Below are positions 1-12,320 of a DNA stretch of 64,000 nt, piece by piece. The position numbers were made by a program, and so were the translations under genes. The stretch is from Liolophura sinensis (lineage: Eukaryota > Mollusca > Polyplacophora > Chitonida > Chitonidae), in contig NC_088300.1 in assembly GCF_032854445.1 (NCBI RefSeq), positions 28,067,608-28,131,607 on the forward strand, in the 5' to 3' direction. The notes beneath the pieces are model-generated. The model searched no databases and was not told where the DNA came from. It was given only the letters and a program-made list of their open reading frames with translations. Positions within the stretch are counted from its first letter, which is position 1. The number at the start of each line of letters is the position of its first letter.

Positions 1-610
1 ACTTTAAGTCATGCCATCTTTTTTCCAGGGCCTAATCTAACTGCCTATACAGGAACCAATATACAGGTAGACTGACAAAATCAATGCTATTATTACACTG
101 ACAATTTACACAGACTGTAACTCATGTACTGCTAACATCAGAAAGAAACCATCAGTACATCTGCAAAACTTCAGAGGCCTAAACTGTATGTGTTCACAGT
201 ACCTACTGTGGCCCACCCAACTGTTTTGCCAACACTACCGCAAATGCAAAATGTTCTATATAGACTACTGGAACTGTCAAATTGTGCCCCAAAACAACCC
301 CGCCCAGAAGAAAATACACATGTTTCATGTAACACCCTTCTCACACCATATATACAAGCAGACTATTTGTTTACATAAGATGTTATCAGACCTCCCCCAA
401 AACACTTGTTTCTTCCACCCGTTAAGACACAACACAGTAATGGTCCGTGGGAAGTATTTCATATATGTATGTGTACAGGGCTATTCAACACACTCGCAGC
501 TGTTTATTCTTTATTTGTTTGCTGCATCCTGTCAGACACTATACATTTTCTTAGTTGGATATTAACAACTACAAATTTAATTTATATATGTTCAGCAGCC
601 TTAGAAAAGT

Positions 611-700
611 TGAATGAATGAATGAATGAATGAATGCTCAGGGTTTAACGTCGTACTTAACAATTTTTCAGTCATGTGACAACGATAGAAAAGTTGATGC
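611..700 (-). mobile_element. SINE-A 3' end fragment with AATG tail
   Basis: A run of about six TGAA/AATG units is followed by the SINE-A 3' block (GGTTTAACGTCGTACTTAAC and CAGTCATGTGACAACGA). The rest of the element is absent. The simple-repeat run is the SINE tail, so the element reads on the minus strand. Confidence 0.6.
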
Positions 701-1369
701 TTTCCATTAAAACTTCCATTAGAGCATCTTATAACAAGATTTTCCTGCCAAAGTACTTAACACTAATGATATAACACAAGATGAAGAAATCATCCCTCTG
801 CAAACTGATCGATTCTCCGCTACTCAAAACTCATCAATGAATCTAAATTTAGTCAAATCTTAAAATCAGAAAAGTTTGGTCGATTATTATCACACAGTAC
901 AGTATTTGTTCACACAAGATCAAGCACACAATGATAAAACATGCATTTCTCAGACCTGTATACCATACCCTAATACTCTCAATGTCAATGACCTGTAAAA
1001 CACTGGATTCATTACACAAAGTTATATCATGGCAAAGATTTTGATTTATTACATACAAAGGACTAATTAAACTTTATCTATCCCTATTAATAAATAACAA
1101 CCCAAAATCATTAATTCTTATCCACTGAGGGGTTGAATCTCTCATAGACATCATGGATCTCACATGCATTCATTTAACATGGCTGAAATATTGCCGATGT
1201 TGTACTTGGCCACAATCTCTCTCATTCATTTATTTGATGTTTTGATGAATCTTTAGTCTAGGGAAATGGCTACACACACATGTGTAGATAACTTAAGGCA
1301 ATTACTTGTCAGTATGTCTGTGAATTTAAAGGACAGATTATTGAATACATGAATGCTTGACTTTTACCA

Positions 1370-1690
1370 TCATACTTAACAATTTTTCAGTCATATGACG
1401 ACGAGGAGTCATTTGGTGCGTGTACATGCACTGTGTCTTCTTGTGGCAGGGAAAGTCCATGCCACCAAAGTGCTGAGTCTACTAAAGTATCATGCCAAAG
1501 ACACCAGACATGACACCCCACCCAGTCACATTATACTGACACCGGGCCAACCAGTCCTGTTTCCATGCTCTGACCTCTCAGTGCTGCGGGCCAAGTGAGG
1601 CAGCAAGAAGTACCATTTTGAAAGTCTTTCGTATGACCCAAACTAGGGCACAGGTTTAATGCCTCTCTGTTTTGTACCCACTAGAACCAT
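1370..1690 (-). mobile_element. tRNA-derived SINE, family A, nearly full length
   Basis: The block CATACTTAACAATTTTTCAG, then CATATGACGACGAGGAGTC, then a body with TGTGTCTTCTTGTGGCAGG, and finally a degenerate tRNA-like head near 1640-1690. The same blocks recur in the same order at 20665-20918, 45735-46030 and, inverted, at 53945-54240. In the best heads (46030 side and 53950 side) the reverse strand shows an A box like TGGTTAGAGC and a B box like GGTATCAAACC, the polymerase III promoter of tRNA-derived SINEs. The short frame at 1395-1598 is a by-product of this element. Confidence 0.75.
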
Positions 1691-2089
1691 AGAAACAAGC
1701 ACAAATACACATATACATACTCACGCATAGCCAAATGTATGTACATGTATTTAAATATGCAAACTATATTAATGTACAACATGAACCTCCATACTACATG
1801 TAAATACAAAACCTTTGGGACAGGAGCTCAAATATTTGGGTCTCAGAATCTTTGAAATTTTAAATCAAATTTTCAATGTACAGTATGTCTATTCAATTTG
1901 AAAGATCTGGCATTTTAGAGATCTGATTTTGAAGACATGGCCAGCTTAATATGCATGTTAGAGGCAGATTTTACATTTGCATGCACAACTGAGCATGATT
2001 ACTCACAAAGAATCACATCAATACTTATTCATAATACAGTGATCTGAAGCAGCAGGTGTTACTATCTTAATGATGTACCTGTAGCTGGA

Positions 2090-2330
2090 ACCTGCTCTAG
2101 TGGTTATAGGCACTTGCGTTTCAACTGCTAGGACATACTTAATGCAGGTTCAAACCCGCCTTGGGAATTTTTAGATTCCCTCATTCTCCCTGCTTATGGT
2201 GCCTTGGGGCAATAAGCAGTCAATGACACTTGTGTGGCTAGCTCTTTTCACCATACTCAAGAATTTTTCACTTGTACAATAGCAGTCAGTTTTACTGTTG
2301 GAGGAAACTTGAGTGTCAATCATAAACCAT
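2090..2330 (+). mobile_element. tRNA-derived SINE, family C
   Basis: It starts with a tRNA-like head: A-box-like AGTGGTTATAGGCACTTGCG, then a B box in CAGGTTCAAACCCGCC. A body follows with GGGAATTTTTAGATTCCCTC. The same B-box plus GGGAATTT layout appears at 39405-39520 and 46425-46560 (both minus) and at 29391-29640 (plus). The distal part resembles the SINE-B tail (ACCATACTCAAGAATTTTTC). Confidence 0.5.
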
Positions 2331-3636
2331 CAACTTAAGCTACTGACACACTTTCCCACATTAAATTTTGGTTGTGATTTCAGAAAGTTTCTCCATAAAT
2401 ATTCCTATTTTAATAAGAAATATATGCAGAACAGAAATGTATAGTGATTTCCCCTTGTTTCTAGTGATCAAAGGGGTTTGTACATTAGGTTGTGGCAGGC
2501 GTGCACTCTTGAAGTTCAATATTAAAAGTCCTATATCATCATGTATACATGAACATAAAATATGTCTACTGCCTAGATATGTGTGTGACACCCTGCAAAC
2601 TATGATAGGAGCCATCAATGATGACAGTAAAGGGATAACTGAATGATTGTTGGCCGAGTACTGTACATGTTGGTTTGAGATGGCCTTAAAATGGTAAGTC
2701 ACTGAAAAACACTTGAGGCATTTAAAGTCTGCCATTTTGGAAATGACAAGCCTCATTAAGCCATGTTATAATCATACAACATGGTTGTTTTTGTCCCACT
2801 ACTTCCTCATAAATCAGTGAGGCAGATAAATACATACATGCAAATCCAAGCTTCAAAACACATGTACAAACCTTATCTTACATTTACTCATGTTGTGTAC
2901 ATGCACTAGAGATATGACCATGACACGTCAACAGTGGAACTGAAACAGTTTTGTCATGTGATTGATGACAACTTACAACCAGCTGCTGACTGAAACTGTA
3001 AAGACTCTTTCTTTGCTTTTTACAAAGTTTACTGCTTCAACTACCTAGTGTCAACCCTTTAAGTATGTTAAAGTTCAAATAAGCTCACATTCAAAAATAT
3101 GTACTTCTCTGCCATAAGTATTGATAATTTTCCCAGGTGTTTTGTAAGTTTTCAGTGAACTGTGAAATGAATGTATTGATCTTTCTGTGGTGTGGCAGAT
3201 TGACACAAAGTCATGAAAGAGTAATAGGCAGGTGTTTTGTTTACACAGAGCTCCACTGATCTAAACAGATTAAAGCTACATATACAAATACTAATCTTGT
3301 CAAGAAATACTCTAGTTAGCCCCGAACAATCTTAGTTTCTCTGAATTCCTTTACCACGTAATTCACCAAAGTAACAATGTACACACAAATATACCCATTA
3401 GCTGGAATATGGGCATTAAGGAACCAAATGCCACTGGGTTTGTTTTTATTTACTTATGTTTTTTTTTGTTGGCCCCAAATATTTAATTATTTGGAGTTAC
3501 TGGGCCTCTAATTTATTTCAAACTCAGACATTATATCTAGAGATAGTACTTCTAGAACATCATTTTGTTAGAAAGACGTGTACTTTTTTGTGTGTCAGAG
3601 GGTACATGTACATACATGTGGCCCCCTAGGAAATGA

Positions 3637-3800
3637 TATACGACCTAAAATTTGACCGACAGAATTGCATTTTTAGAGGCAAATAAATGTCATGAAATAT
3701 CACATTTGGTGCTGAAACTTACATTTTCCAGTAAGATATCATCATACCTTCCCAACAAACTTCAAAAAACATTTCCAAGATCGACAGAACTCTCAGAATC
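3637..3800. repeat. Dispersed repeat, copy 1 of 3
   Basis: Shares the order ATGTCATGAAATATCA, GTGCTGAAACTTACATTTTC, AACAAACTTCAAAAAACATT with 4360-4560 and more weakly with 44205-44360. All three are in the same orientation. No coding content or terminal repeats are visible; the class is unknown. Confidence 0.5.
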
Positions 3801-4359
3801 TAGCAAAATGTACACCAATGTTACACTTCCTTTTATACCCCATGTCACATTTATTGACTTTCAAAAATATGTTGAATCCCATCATGAGTATATGTCTCCA
3901 GTGAAGTTACATCAATGACGTGCTGTGAGTCATATATAATAATTTCTACTCAGGGAAAACAGACTCAGCCGTTCACAGCCATTGTAGACACATATATATG
4001 TATAAAGGAGGCAGAAGTTCAACAGGTTAAACTATGACAGTAGCATAAAAACCATAGTAGTGAATTGCTGTACATTATAAGAGAGAATACATGTGTGCAT
4101 TAAGTATTGTTCATATAAGTCCGGCTAGAATACAAAGGTCAAAAGTCATGTGGTTTCCCACACATAGCTGGGGAGAATCTGTATTTAGACCGATACGTGT
4201 GTTATGATCAGCTGATCATCATACTCTATATTCGTTCCAATTTAATACACTCACTATGCCTGTATGCAACATTATAGATACATCCCATCCAAAAAATTCA
4301 TGGCATCTGATTTCCTCGTACTCCATAGAAAAAATATATGCTGAATACCGTACTTGGTC

Positions 4360-4560
4360 TAAAAATCTGCCCTCCAAAAAGCGAATTTAAAGACACACAA
4401 ATGTCATAAAATATCAATTTTAGTTCTGAAACTTGCATTTTTCCAGCACGATATCACTTTACTTTCTTAACAGACTTCAAAACACTTTTTCTAAAGATGA
4501 ATACATGTACATCTCTTTGAATAAGGCAAAAGGAGTGACCAACCTTCATGGATGAAATTT
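4360..4560. repeat. Dispersed repeat, copy 2 of 3
   Basis: Carries AATGTCATAAAATATCA, TTCTGAAACTTGCATTTTTC and AACAGACTTCAAAACACTTT in the same order as the copy at 3637-3800. Roughly 75-80 percent alike by eye. Confidence 0.5.
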
Positions 4561-5683
4561 TTGGTCACAGTCAATAACCCTGAATGCTTGTTTTACATAT
4601 TAAAAACCAATATGATTATTAAAAAAAGAAACATAGCATGCTTCACCATGTACACAAAAATAAAGACAATATCTTACCTCATGACGACGATGATTTTCTT
4701 GGCCTCTGCTGTGGAAGATGAAACTACATGGCAATGTTTATCCTGATTTTGTATGTATCACAGTTGTGCACAGCCTGGATAAGCAGTAGCTGTACAGTAG
4801 AAGTAGATCCAAATAGGTTTTATGTAGATGCCTCTTCTCCCTGATAACACCCCAGTAGTAACAGGCAGCAGACTTTCAACACTTTAAACACGAATGCCTT
4901 CCAGCAGAGTCAGTCAAGCCTTCAGTTCTGACACAACAGGAGAAAAAAAAGAAACAAGACAACACAGATAATAGGTTAGGAAATAAAAGCCACATACAGC
5001 TGTGTACAGTATATATGTGGCTCAGCAATAGCCCATGACAAGCTCTTCACATCATGTATACCAGCTAATCAACTACATGGGACAACAATTCTTTGTACCA
5101 TGAAACTACATATACATGTATACTTGCACGATAGCATGTTAGGTTTTGCTGGAGTAATTTTCTTGCGGAGTGCCCGCTATCATTTCACAGCCTGCTAAAA
5201 CAATCAAATCCAAAGCACTGCACACACACAGTAACAGTAGTCAGAGAGGAAGGTCTGGCATATGCGTAGTCTACACACTACAACCAGAAGGTCATTCTCT
5301 GTTAAGAATAGATGCAATATATGGCATTTTGATACACACGGACAAGATCTTCTTGAATGATGATAACTACAACATCTGTGGATAAGAGATCTTTTTTTTT
5401 TGAAAACAAAACCAGTAAGAACTCTGCAACCACTTTTAAAAATGACCAATACATACAGATACAAAGAGGACAATTATCTCTTCCTTAGGGTCATACTTCT
5501 ATCTAATGTTGGCAACAGCAGTTATGTGCTTAACATCAAATCCTACAAAGTGACTTTTATTTTCTTCATTAACCAGGCTCCCTTTATCCTCTTAAAGTTA
5601 CCCCCCCCCCCCCCCCCCCGTCATAGTTAACTGGACAAATAATCATAAACCATCTTACAAAAGTTAGCGGTATCTCCATTATA

Positions 5684-5925
5684 TACTGTAATTCTTCAAC
5701 CTTAACACGTGTTTGCAAGGTGATTATTCAAGCATATTCTGACGGCATTCTATAGACTGATAAAATTATACTTTTTGTGAAGCCCTGAAATAGGCCAATC
5801 CAACCAATGTAGTTTTGTCTCCAAAATCAAATCTAAAATGTGCATAGACTGCACTGAAAGTGGCTTGTTCATGTGCAAAAAAGGTTGAAAAACAAGGGTA
5901 AAAATACTGACAGTATATACGATGT
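5684..5925 (-). repeat. MITE-like element, ACTGTAATTCTTCAACC family
   Basis: The left end TACTGTAATTCTTCAACC is the reverse complement of the right ends of copies at 28597-28823 and 40490-40797. The middle matches them inverted: AGCCCTGAAATAGGCCAAT, then TTTTGTCTCCAAAATCAAAT. The far end has an imperfect inverted copy (AAAGGTTGAAAAAC). Short, non-coding and with inverted ends, so a non-autonomous DNA transposon is the best guess. Confidence 0.5.
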
Positions 5926-8449
5926 CACTCTCGGCATAGATTACTACTACAGAAATTGCAAGGTAACCTCTTCGCACCTACCCACATTATACGCATGACT
6001 GATATCACTGTGATTTATGTGTACATGTAAACCACCAGAGTCCCTTCACAGAGGGGTGCCACTGAGACTCTCTTACTTTCTGTGATGAAGTATGAACAGA
6101 CAATGATAACTGTCATGCATTTTTTGGGGATTGACACTCCGATCATGATTACTTTTATTGATATACAGATACCTAATAAACTTTTCGTTTCCTGGATAAG
6201 AAAACACCACCTGATGGTTATTTTCCGAATAGACATAGAACACTTAAATTTTTTACATTACAAACCCTCATTTTCCTAATGTCTGTATACCACTGTCTAC
6301 TTGACAGATGCCAATTACTGATGTTTCTTTACAGACAACCATTCTTTCTTTGACAGACACACTGAAATTAATTGTTTTCCTTTTATGGACACATGCCACT
6401 TACTGTTCCTGGTTTTTCATAGAAATACATGGTTTACAATAATTTACCTCAAGCATATACAAACATCACTGATAATTTTGTGTTGTGGTCTTTTTTAAGG
6501 GGGGGGGGGAGGGAGTGTTTTTCATGCATATAAAGGGATTACAATCTTTTTTCTACCAGGTACTAAGTGAATACTGCAACTTTTCTGATGAAAAAAAAAG
6601 TTTACTCTTATTCTGCAGGGGATCAGCATAAATGAGTCTTTAGGGGGGGTGGGGTGGGGGGCAGTCTGTTGAACTGACATACATTCATTTTGATAAAATT
6701 TGTAAACATTTGCTTATGAGGGCCCTTTTCTTCAGCTTTTACCACAGATGTAAAACAAACACTGATTAAGGATTATAGACTGTAGAGTCAGTTAAGCCAG
6801 AGACAGTTGCTGACACCATGGTTTAAGTCACTATGGAAACAAAGGTATCTGAAACTCATGAGAAGTATACATCAACCCTCTTAAAGTGGATGTAAGCATG
6901 AACTGAAGAAAATCAACATGAATCTGCTAAAAAAACTTGAAATCTAAAGGTCAGTGAAGGATCGCTTAGACTCCTCAGCCTCACAAAACAGATTTCTATA
7001 GAGTGGACTTCTAGTGTAACATCCACCTGACTGTAACAGGGCACACTTATGATGATATAGTCATCACCTAAGCAAACTGGAAGAATGATTGAGGCATGTC
7101 AAGAGAAGTGACCCTTCTAATCAGTCTTGAATAACTTGAAACCAAAGTATGACGCCTATATTTTAGTTGTAAAGTACTAATTCAATGGGAGTGGGAAGGA
7201 TGACGCGAAGGGAGTACTGAAGCTAAATTCCCAGTACCAAGTCATGTGACTTATGCATGGCTATAATACACATTTTCGACATCAATGAATAAATTACTGA
7301 ATATGGGTCATTCAATGCCACATCAGCATCAAAAAGAGAAACTAACATATTGTGCTGCAGTTACATTAACAATGAATATTAGTACAGTATTTTGTACAGT
7401 TTTCATGGGGAATATTGCAAAATTAGTATGGCTTTTCTCATTTGCTTGTCATGATGTAGGTACTTTGGACATGAAATCAAGATTGTGACACTAAGCATGC
7501 CTACCTGCGAGCTGATTCATCTGATGACTGTGGTCATTTTGAAGTGACACTTCCGCAGCTAACTACACCTCCTAGCAGATGACCGGAATTCACTAATTAC
7601 ACTTTATGGCCCAAAAATAACTTTAGATTTTTTTTTAACTTTTCAACATAGATGAATCTCCAAACACTGAAAAATATATCATCCATCAATGAGTCAAAAA
7701 TGGGCTACTGTGTAGAAATGAGACTAAAATATAGTTTATAAAGCACTGTAACAAAGATGTTCCAATGTTGGATGAAAAGTGTAAGCCAGAAACCATTGTG
7801 GCAGTAAAACTATATAGCAACAGTCCTGACGAGTGTTGTACGACCTGGTCATTGCAAGCTTTTGCTGTGCTTCATTACTGTAGGGTCTATACACCCTCTT
7901 TCAGTGTTTGTAAAGGTCAAATGTCACCAATCAAAGGGCACTCTTTTTTGTTCATGGTAGAAGGAATCCAGTACACTATCACTTGCCACATTTGTCTCAG
8001 TTGTGGTGTTTTGGACATGGTAAAGATCTTTCAAACAACAGTTCTGAAACCAATGGGAAACATTCTCTTTTATCATACTTTTATTTTAATTTTATCAAAG
8101 GTTCAAAATTTACACTTAACATCCTTAGTGACACTATAATAGACATTCACACCCATAACAAGTTTTGAGCATATCTGAATGTAATAAAGAGAGCTGTTAT
8201 TTGCGACTAGTTACTGTGATCAGCAGTGTTCAAATGTTTTGTGAATTTGTATACTATAGTAACAGTGTATGGTGGCTAGTGAAAAAGTGTGTTTGCTCCT
8301 TCAACTACTAACATCATGGTCATGTTTACAGTATAATCCATCTCAGTTTTCAACATGCACTCTATAACTTAATATAGGGAAAAGATGATGTCAACATTGT
8401 AAGTAGGCCCATTAATGGAGTGGTATAGACAAAGTACATGTAGATCTTT

Positions 8450-8960
8450 TGTCTGCGTTTTCAAGTGAAAAGTTCGTTTTTCAATGAATTGACGTCACTC
8501 TACCACGTTACAGCAACCTCAACATTAACATCCCCCCTATTAAGTAGATGGCGATAATATTACTAAATGCAGAGAATATGAGCATCCATCTTATCCACGA
8601 TAACTGAGCCTGCAGCAACAGTTGTCAATTGCTGATGTTAGCGACCAACAATTTCCGGTCGTTCAACCACAGACTAGTAGATTTATGTAGTTGGTTTCAC
8701 GGTTTACACAACGCACCTAACCTAATGGTAATCACGGGCCATGTACTCTCGTTCCCTGGGACAGTGGTCTCTAAATAGGTAATACCTTGCAGAATCACGA
8801 AGCGTGACAAAACAAGCGCTCTGTCGCAGTGCAACGCATCCCAAACATGGCAGCAGCGCATGTCGTCTGTGGCGGAAGTAAATGCCACAGACGAAGAAAT
8901 CAATAACCTGGTTTCCTGTTTGGCGTTTTCGGAGACCATCCTTTCCTGCACTACGGCAAC
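8450..8960 (-). promoter_or_regulatory. CpG-rich patch; possible promoter and first exon of an unidentified minus-strand gene
   Basis: CpG is visibly denser here than in the flanks (for example GACGTCACTC, TTCCGGTCGTTC, AATCACGAAGCGTGAC). On the minus strand an open frame starts with ATG at 8951, or at a second ATG 12 bases downstream, and reaches a donor-like AAG|GTATTA near 8785. The peptide up to there (about 55 residues, containing SSSVAFTSATDDMRCCHVWD) matches no family I know, and the exon might be untranslated. No downstream exon is established. Confidence 0.25.
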
Positions 8961-10094
8961 TTAGACAATTGCTTAAAGTTTGTGTCCACCAATGGGACTA
9001 AATTAATTAAAAACATACTGATGCTGCACTGAATTTACTTTGAACAAAAATGTGCTACTGAATGTTTTGGTGAGGAATCAATGAGATTTTCGAAAAATCA
9101 TGATATTGCACCACAAAATGATATAGACTAAAGATAGGCCTATATATGTATAGTTATGTGATTTTTGACCCGAAACGTCCATCTGCCCGTACCTTTCTAA
9201 CCTTCAAGGGGTCCGGTGGCTTATGCCCTTGGCAATGTGACCATTCCTTCCCGCTTGCATGATGACCCATGCAGCACGAGGGCAAATTTCATGTTGTATT
9301 AAGAGGTATACGTCATTCTGTGCCGAGTATCATTAAAATTCAAATTACCATGAATCAAAGTCAGCTCCGATAAAAAAAGAAATGTTCAGAAAACACAGCA
9401 ATTGCACACAATTAAAAGATGGCAACAATTTTAAATGCACACATCTCTTTGGCTAGCTGTGATACACGAGCCAAATTGTTATTGGAAGATCATCTACAGT
9501 GCTTCTCGTCTTTTTGACAGTGCTTTGACAGAGAGAGTGAAAAAAAAAATAATAAAAGAGAAAATGAGATGAGCACAAATCCGATCTTGGGACGATAAAG
9601 ATGTCTGTTATATTATGGTATTATATCTGGTATTACATGCATGAACAACGGAGAGCACGATAATTATTTGTAACTTAATTTGTAAATTAATTACAGTGGA
9701 GATGGATGATTTTACAGAATATGTAAAATTGTTCATGTTGATGGAACCATTTAGGTATTTCAACATGGATCCATACCATTATATCTAGGCTATGTAATTC
9801 TGACGATATAACCTAAATAGTATAAAGACTGTAGAAGGCTGTAGCAGAGAGTAAAACCAGAGGAGTGATGACAGTGTGACATATGGCAAATGGTCACGCG
9901 TATCACAGTCTAGCATATTTACAGCTGATCACGCTTTATGGTCAACATAAGGAGCAAATTAGAAGCTTGCGACGAAAGAAAACTAACTGAATAAAAAGAC
10001 CTTTTTTCTCTGGTGTGTATTATGTCGTATGTACGAGATAATTAAATATGTATCATTCTCATTAGCTGAAAATAGCACAGCGCAGGGTCTCTGG

Positions 10095-10262
10095 AGGTCT
10101 CCGATGTAGTGTCTGTGAGTCCAGTCCAACTCTGTGGTCTTCATCTCCGGTAACACGTGGGAAGGTCTGCAGGTGGTCGTGGGTTCTGTCAGCATGTAAT
10201 GCTGGCCTCCGTGGTATAAGTGAAATATTTTTGTACACCAGCAACGAAATAAATAAATAAAA
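10095..10262 (+). mobile_element. SINE-B, 5'-truncated, with AAATAAATA tail
   Basis: Contains the SINE-B body in order: GTCCAACTCTG, ACACGTGGGAAGGTCTGCAG, GTCGTGGGTTCTGTCAG, TAATGCTGGCCTCCGTGGTA, TAAGTGAAATATTT, ending in an AAATAAAT tail. The tRNA-like head is mostly missing. Confidence 0.7.
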
Positions 10263-11154
10263 TATAGCCTAAAAGATGTTTAAATTTAGTTTCACCTATT
10301 CATACTGAGAATTTATTTCAGTAAAACCATTTTAAAAGTTGTTCAGGTCAAAAGAAACATGCACATCTTACTATAGTAGAAATATGCTTCACCAAAGGGG
10401 AGAAGGAAGAGGAGAGACAGCAGCATTGTGCGAAAAAAAAAATCACTGGGCGTCAAAATAAACCCTGTTGTACACCATATTTAGCTTCACGTCGTTTACA
10501 GATGTTGTTGAAATATTTATACGCTGTGTTTTCTTCCTTATTTTTAGGTTTATAGCTGAGTTATAACATAATAGTTATGTTCCGAACTATTGTACAAAAA
10601 CAGTGTCCCAATGTGCTCTGTAAAACTATACACAATAGCTCTAGTTTTTTCCATAATGGTAACATTTCCGAGACTATAGATGTTTTATACCACGGGTACA
10701 TCATGCTGATGATTAGTTGTTCTGTGGTATTTGGTGTTCACAGTATGTTTGTACTTGTAACTATATATGTTCAGAGTATTTCTGGTGTGCCTTAAAGTAG
10801 ATAATCGTATACACTGGAACTTTGTTACAAAGCTTTGAGTGAATTTGCACGCTTTTCACTTTTACAAAAAGACATTAGGCTGAATTCTGACATAAACTTG
10901 CAGAAAGAAATTACACAGTGAGTCAAATAAAAAAAACAAAACATTAAGTTACTCCTACACTCCTGATACTTTGTCCTTGTCTATTTGTCAGGTGAAAAAT
11001 GTTAACATTATTCTTAATTTACCACAAAACGGCTGGTTTTGAACTATGGAAGCCACGGAGCGACGTGTCCTCGTCCGGCTTCCATAACGTAGGGTGTAAA
11101 ACCAGAGCAGCGACGACAGTTTGATAGCTGGTGAAATACAGCATCTTTACAGCC

Positions 11155-11265
11155 CATGCAGGGGTCGGGTCACACCAAAGACTTTATAAAACATGGCACG
11201 CGTTACTGCGTCGCACAGCGCGCAACAATGACAGCTTAGAACAAGGAAACAGGACTGGCTGACCT
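11155..11265 (+). mobile_element. SINE-A internal fragment
   Basis: GGTCGGGTCACACCAAAGAC followed by GGAAACAGGACTGGCTGACC matches the body of the plus-oriented SINE-A at 53945-54240 (GGTTGGGTCATAGCAAAGAC; GGAACAGGACTGGTTGAC). Confidence 0.5.
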
Positions 11266-11454
11266 TGCAATGTAACCTTGCAGAGCCAGATCAGCGTCAA
11301 ACAAACTTTGACGCATAAATGTATATCTGCTATATCCGCCGTGGGCATTTGACTTTGTTCCATCGCTCTGTTCCATCGTTTAATCGCTTCGTTCCATCGC
11401 CTTGTTCCATCGTTTCATTTCGATCGAACGATAGTAGACCCTACGATGGATGAC

Positions 11455-11668
11455 CCAGGAGATTCACCAATGCGGTCGCTGTGACTTCAAGCCCACTTCA
11501 TGCTGACTTCCTCTCCGGCCGTACGTGGGAAGGGCCGTCACCAACTTGCGGATGGTCGTGGGTTTCTCCCCTGCTCTGCCAGGTTTGCTCCAACCATAAA
11601 GTTGGCCGCCGTCATATAGGTGAAATATTCTTGAGTACGGCGTAGAACACCAACAAATAAATAGACAA
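11455..11668 (+). mobile_element. SINE-B, nearly full length
   Basis: From GATGACCCAGGAGATTCACC through a B-box-like GACTTCAAGCCCA and CTCTCCGGCCGTACGTGGGA to GGTGAAATATTCTTGAGTAC and an AAATAAATA tail. This is one of the better preserved bodies of the family. Confidence 0.75.
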
Positions 11669-12320
11669 GATAGTACGATGGTAAGATGATGGCCTTAACT
11701 GGCTTGGCTTCCATGCGTGAACTGATTTCAGGGCCGCATAGTTTGTGTCTGGGATACGCTGTACACACTAGCCAACCTAGGAATGGTTGTGTACGAGTCT
11801 TGCACAATTGCGCTCAGTGTGTAGCCTATCTGTGTTCCCCTTGGAAATGCATTACTTGTGGAACTACCTAGTACACGAAGGTATAATATTTATACATTAT
11901 ACAGAGTCAACAAAGTGTAATATACTCAGCATAGTGTGACCACAAGTTTGTGCAGTACAAATAAGCTTTACATATATGCAGAATTAGCTATGGTTTAATC
12001 TGTCCCAAATACATTTTCACTTTATACTTGTCATGTCATGTTTCCTGGTTTAAAGATCTGAATAACGCGATAATAATCACGTACACAACCCTAGATGACG
12101 GCGCCATGTATGAGGTGTTCTAATGGATATTTCGTTTAACATCGGCTTGTATATGTGCCCACCCCACCTCCCCTCAACTCACACACTTTGATCAAATCGG
12201 GGATTTGCTAATGTCCTGTAGTTCGATATATATGAAGTTGGCAGGGTATTCCCACTATCTGACCTGCTTAAATAAAGAAGTCGCTTTTGATAACCGACAT
12301 TCCAGAGAAACATCTAGGCC

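Larger units (their letters stand above)
1..8449. other. No recognisable gene; repeat-rich AT-rich DNA
   Basis: I see no ORF with family resemblance and no convincing multi-exon chain here. The longest frame (2361-2756 minus, 131 codons) is low-complexity and unlike any family I know. The stretch holds SINE-A copies (611-700, 1370-1690), a SINE-C copy (2090-2330), two copies of a dispersed repeat (3637-3800, 4360-4560), a MITE-like copy (5684-5925) and a 17-C run near 5601. A tiny exon-like segment on the minus strand at about 4680-4712 is treated in the findings. The intron of a minus-strand gene starting near 8950 could occupy this region. Confidence 0.5.
8961..12320. other. Intergenic DNA with SINE fragments and CCATCG runs
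   Basis: No gene is recognised. It contains a repeated block with GTAAAACCAGAG at 9849-9900 and 11093-11140 (and again at 20168), a SINE-A piece at 11155-11265, SINE-B copies at 10095-10262 and 11455-11668, and a CCATCG-rich stretch at 11355-11455. The short frames here (for example 10577-10795) show no family signal. Confidence 0.5.

Noticed and set aside
2361-2756. 131-codon minus-strand ORF
   Set aside because: No family resemblance, no splice context and ordinary AT-rich composition; length is possible by chance.
5601-5619. Poly-C and poly-G runs (also near 18728, 25774 and 53383)
   Set aside because: Simple homopolymers; lengths are prone to sequencing error and carry no feature I can support.
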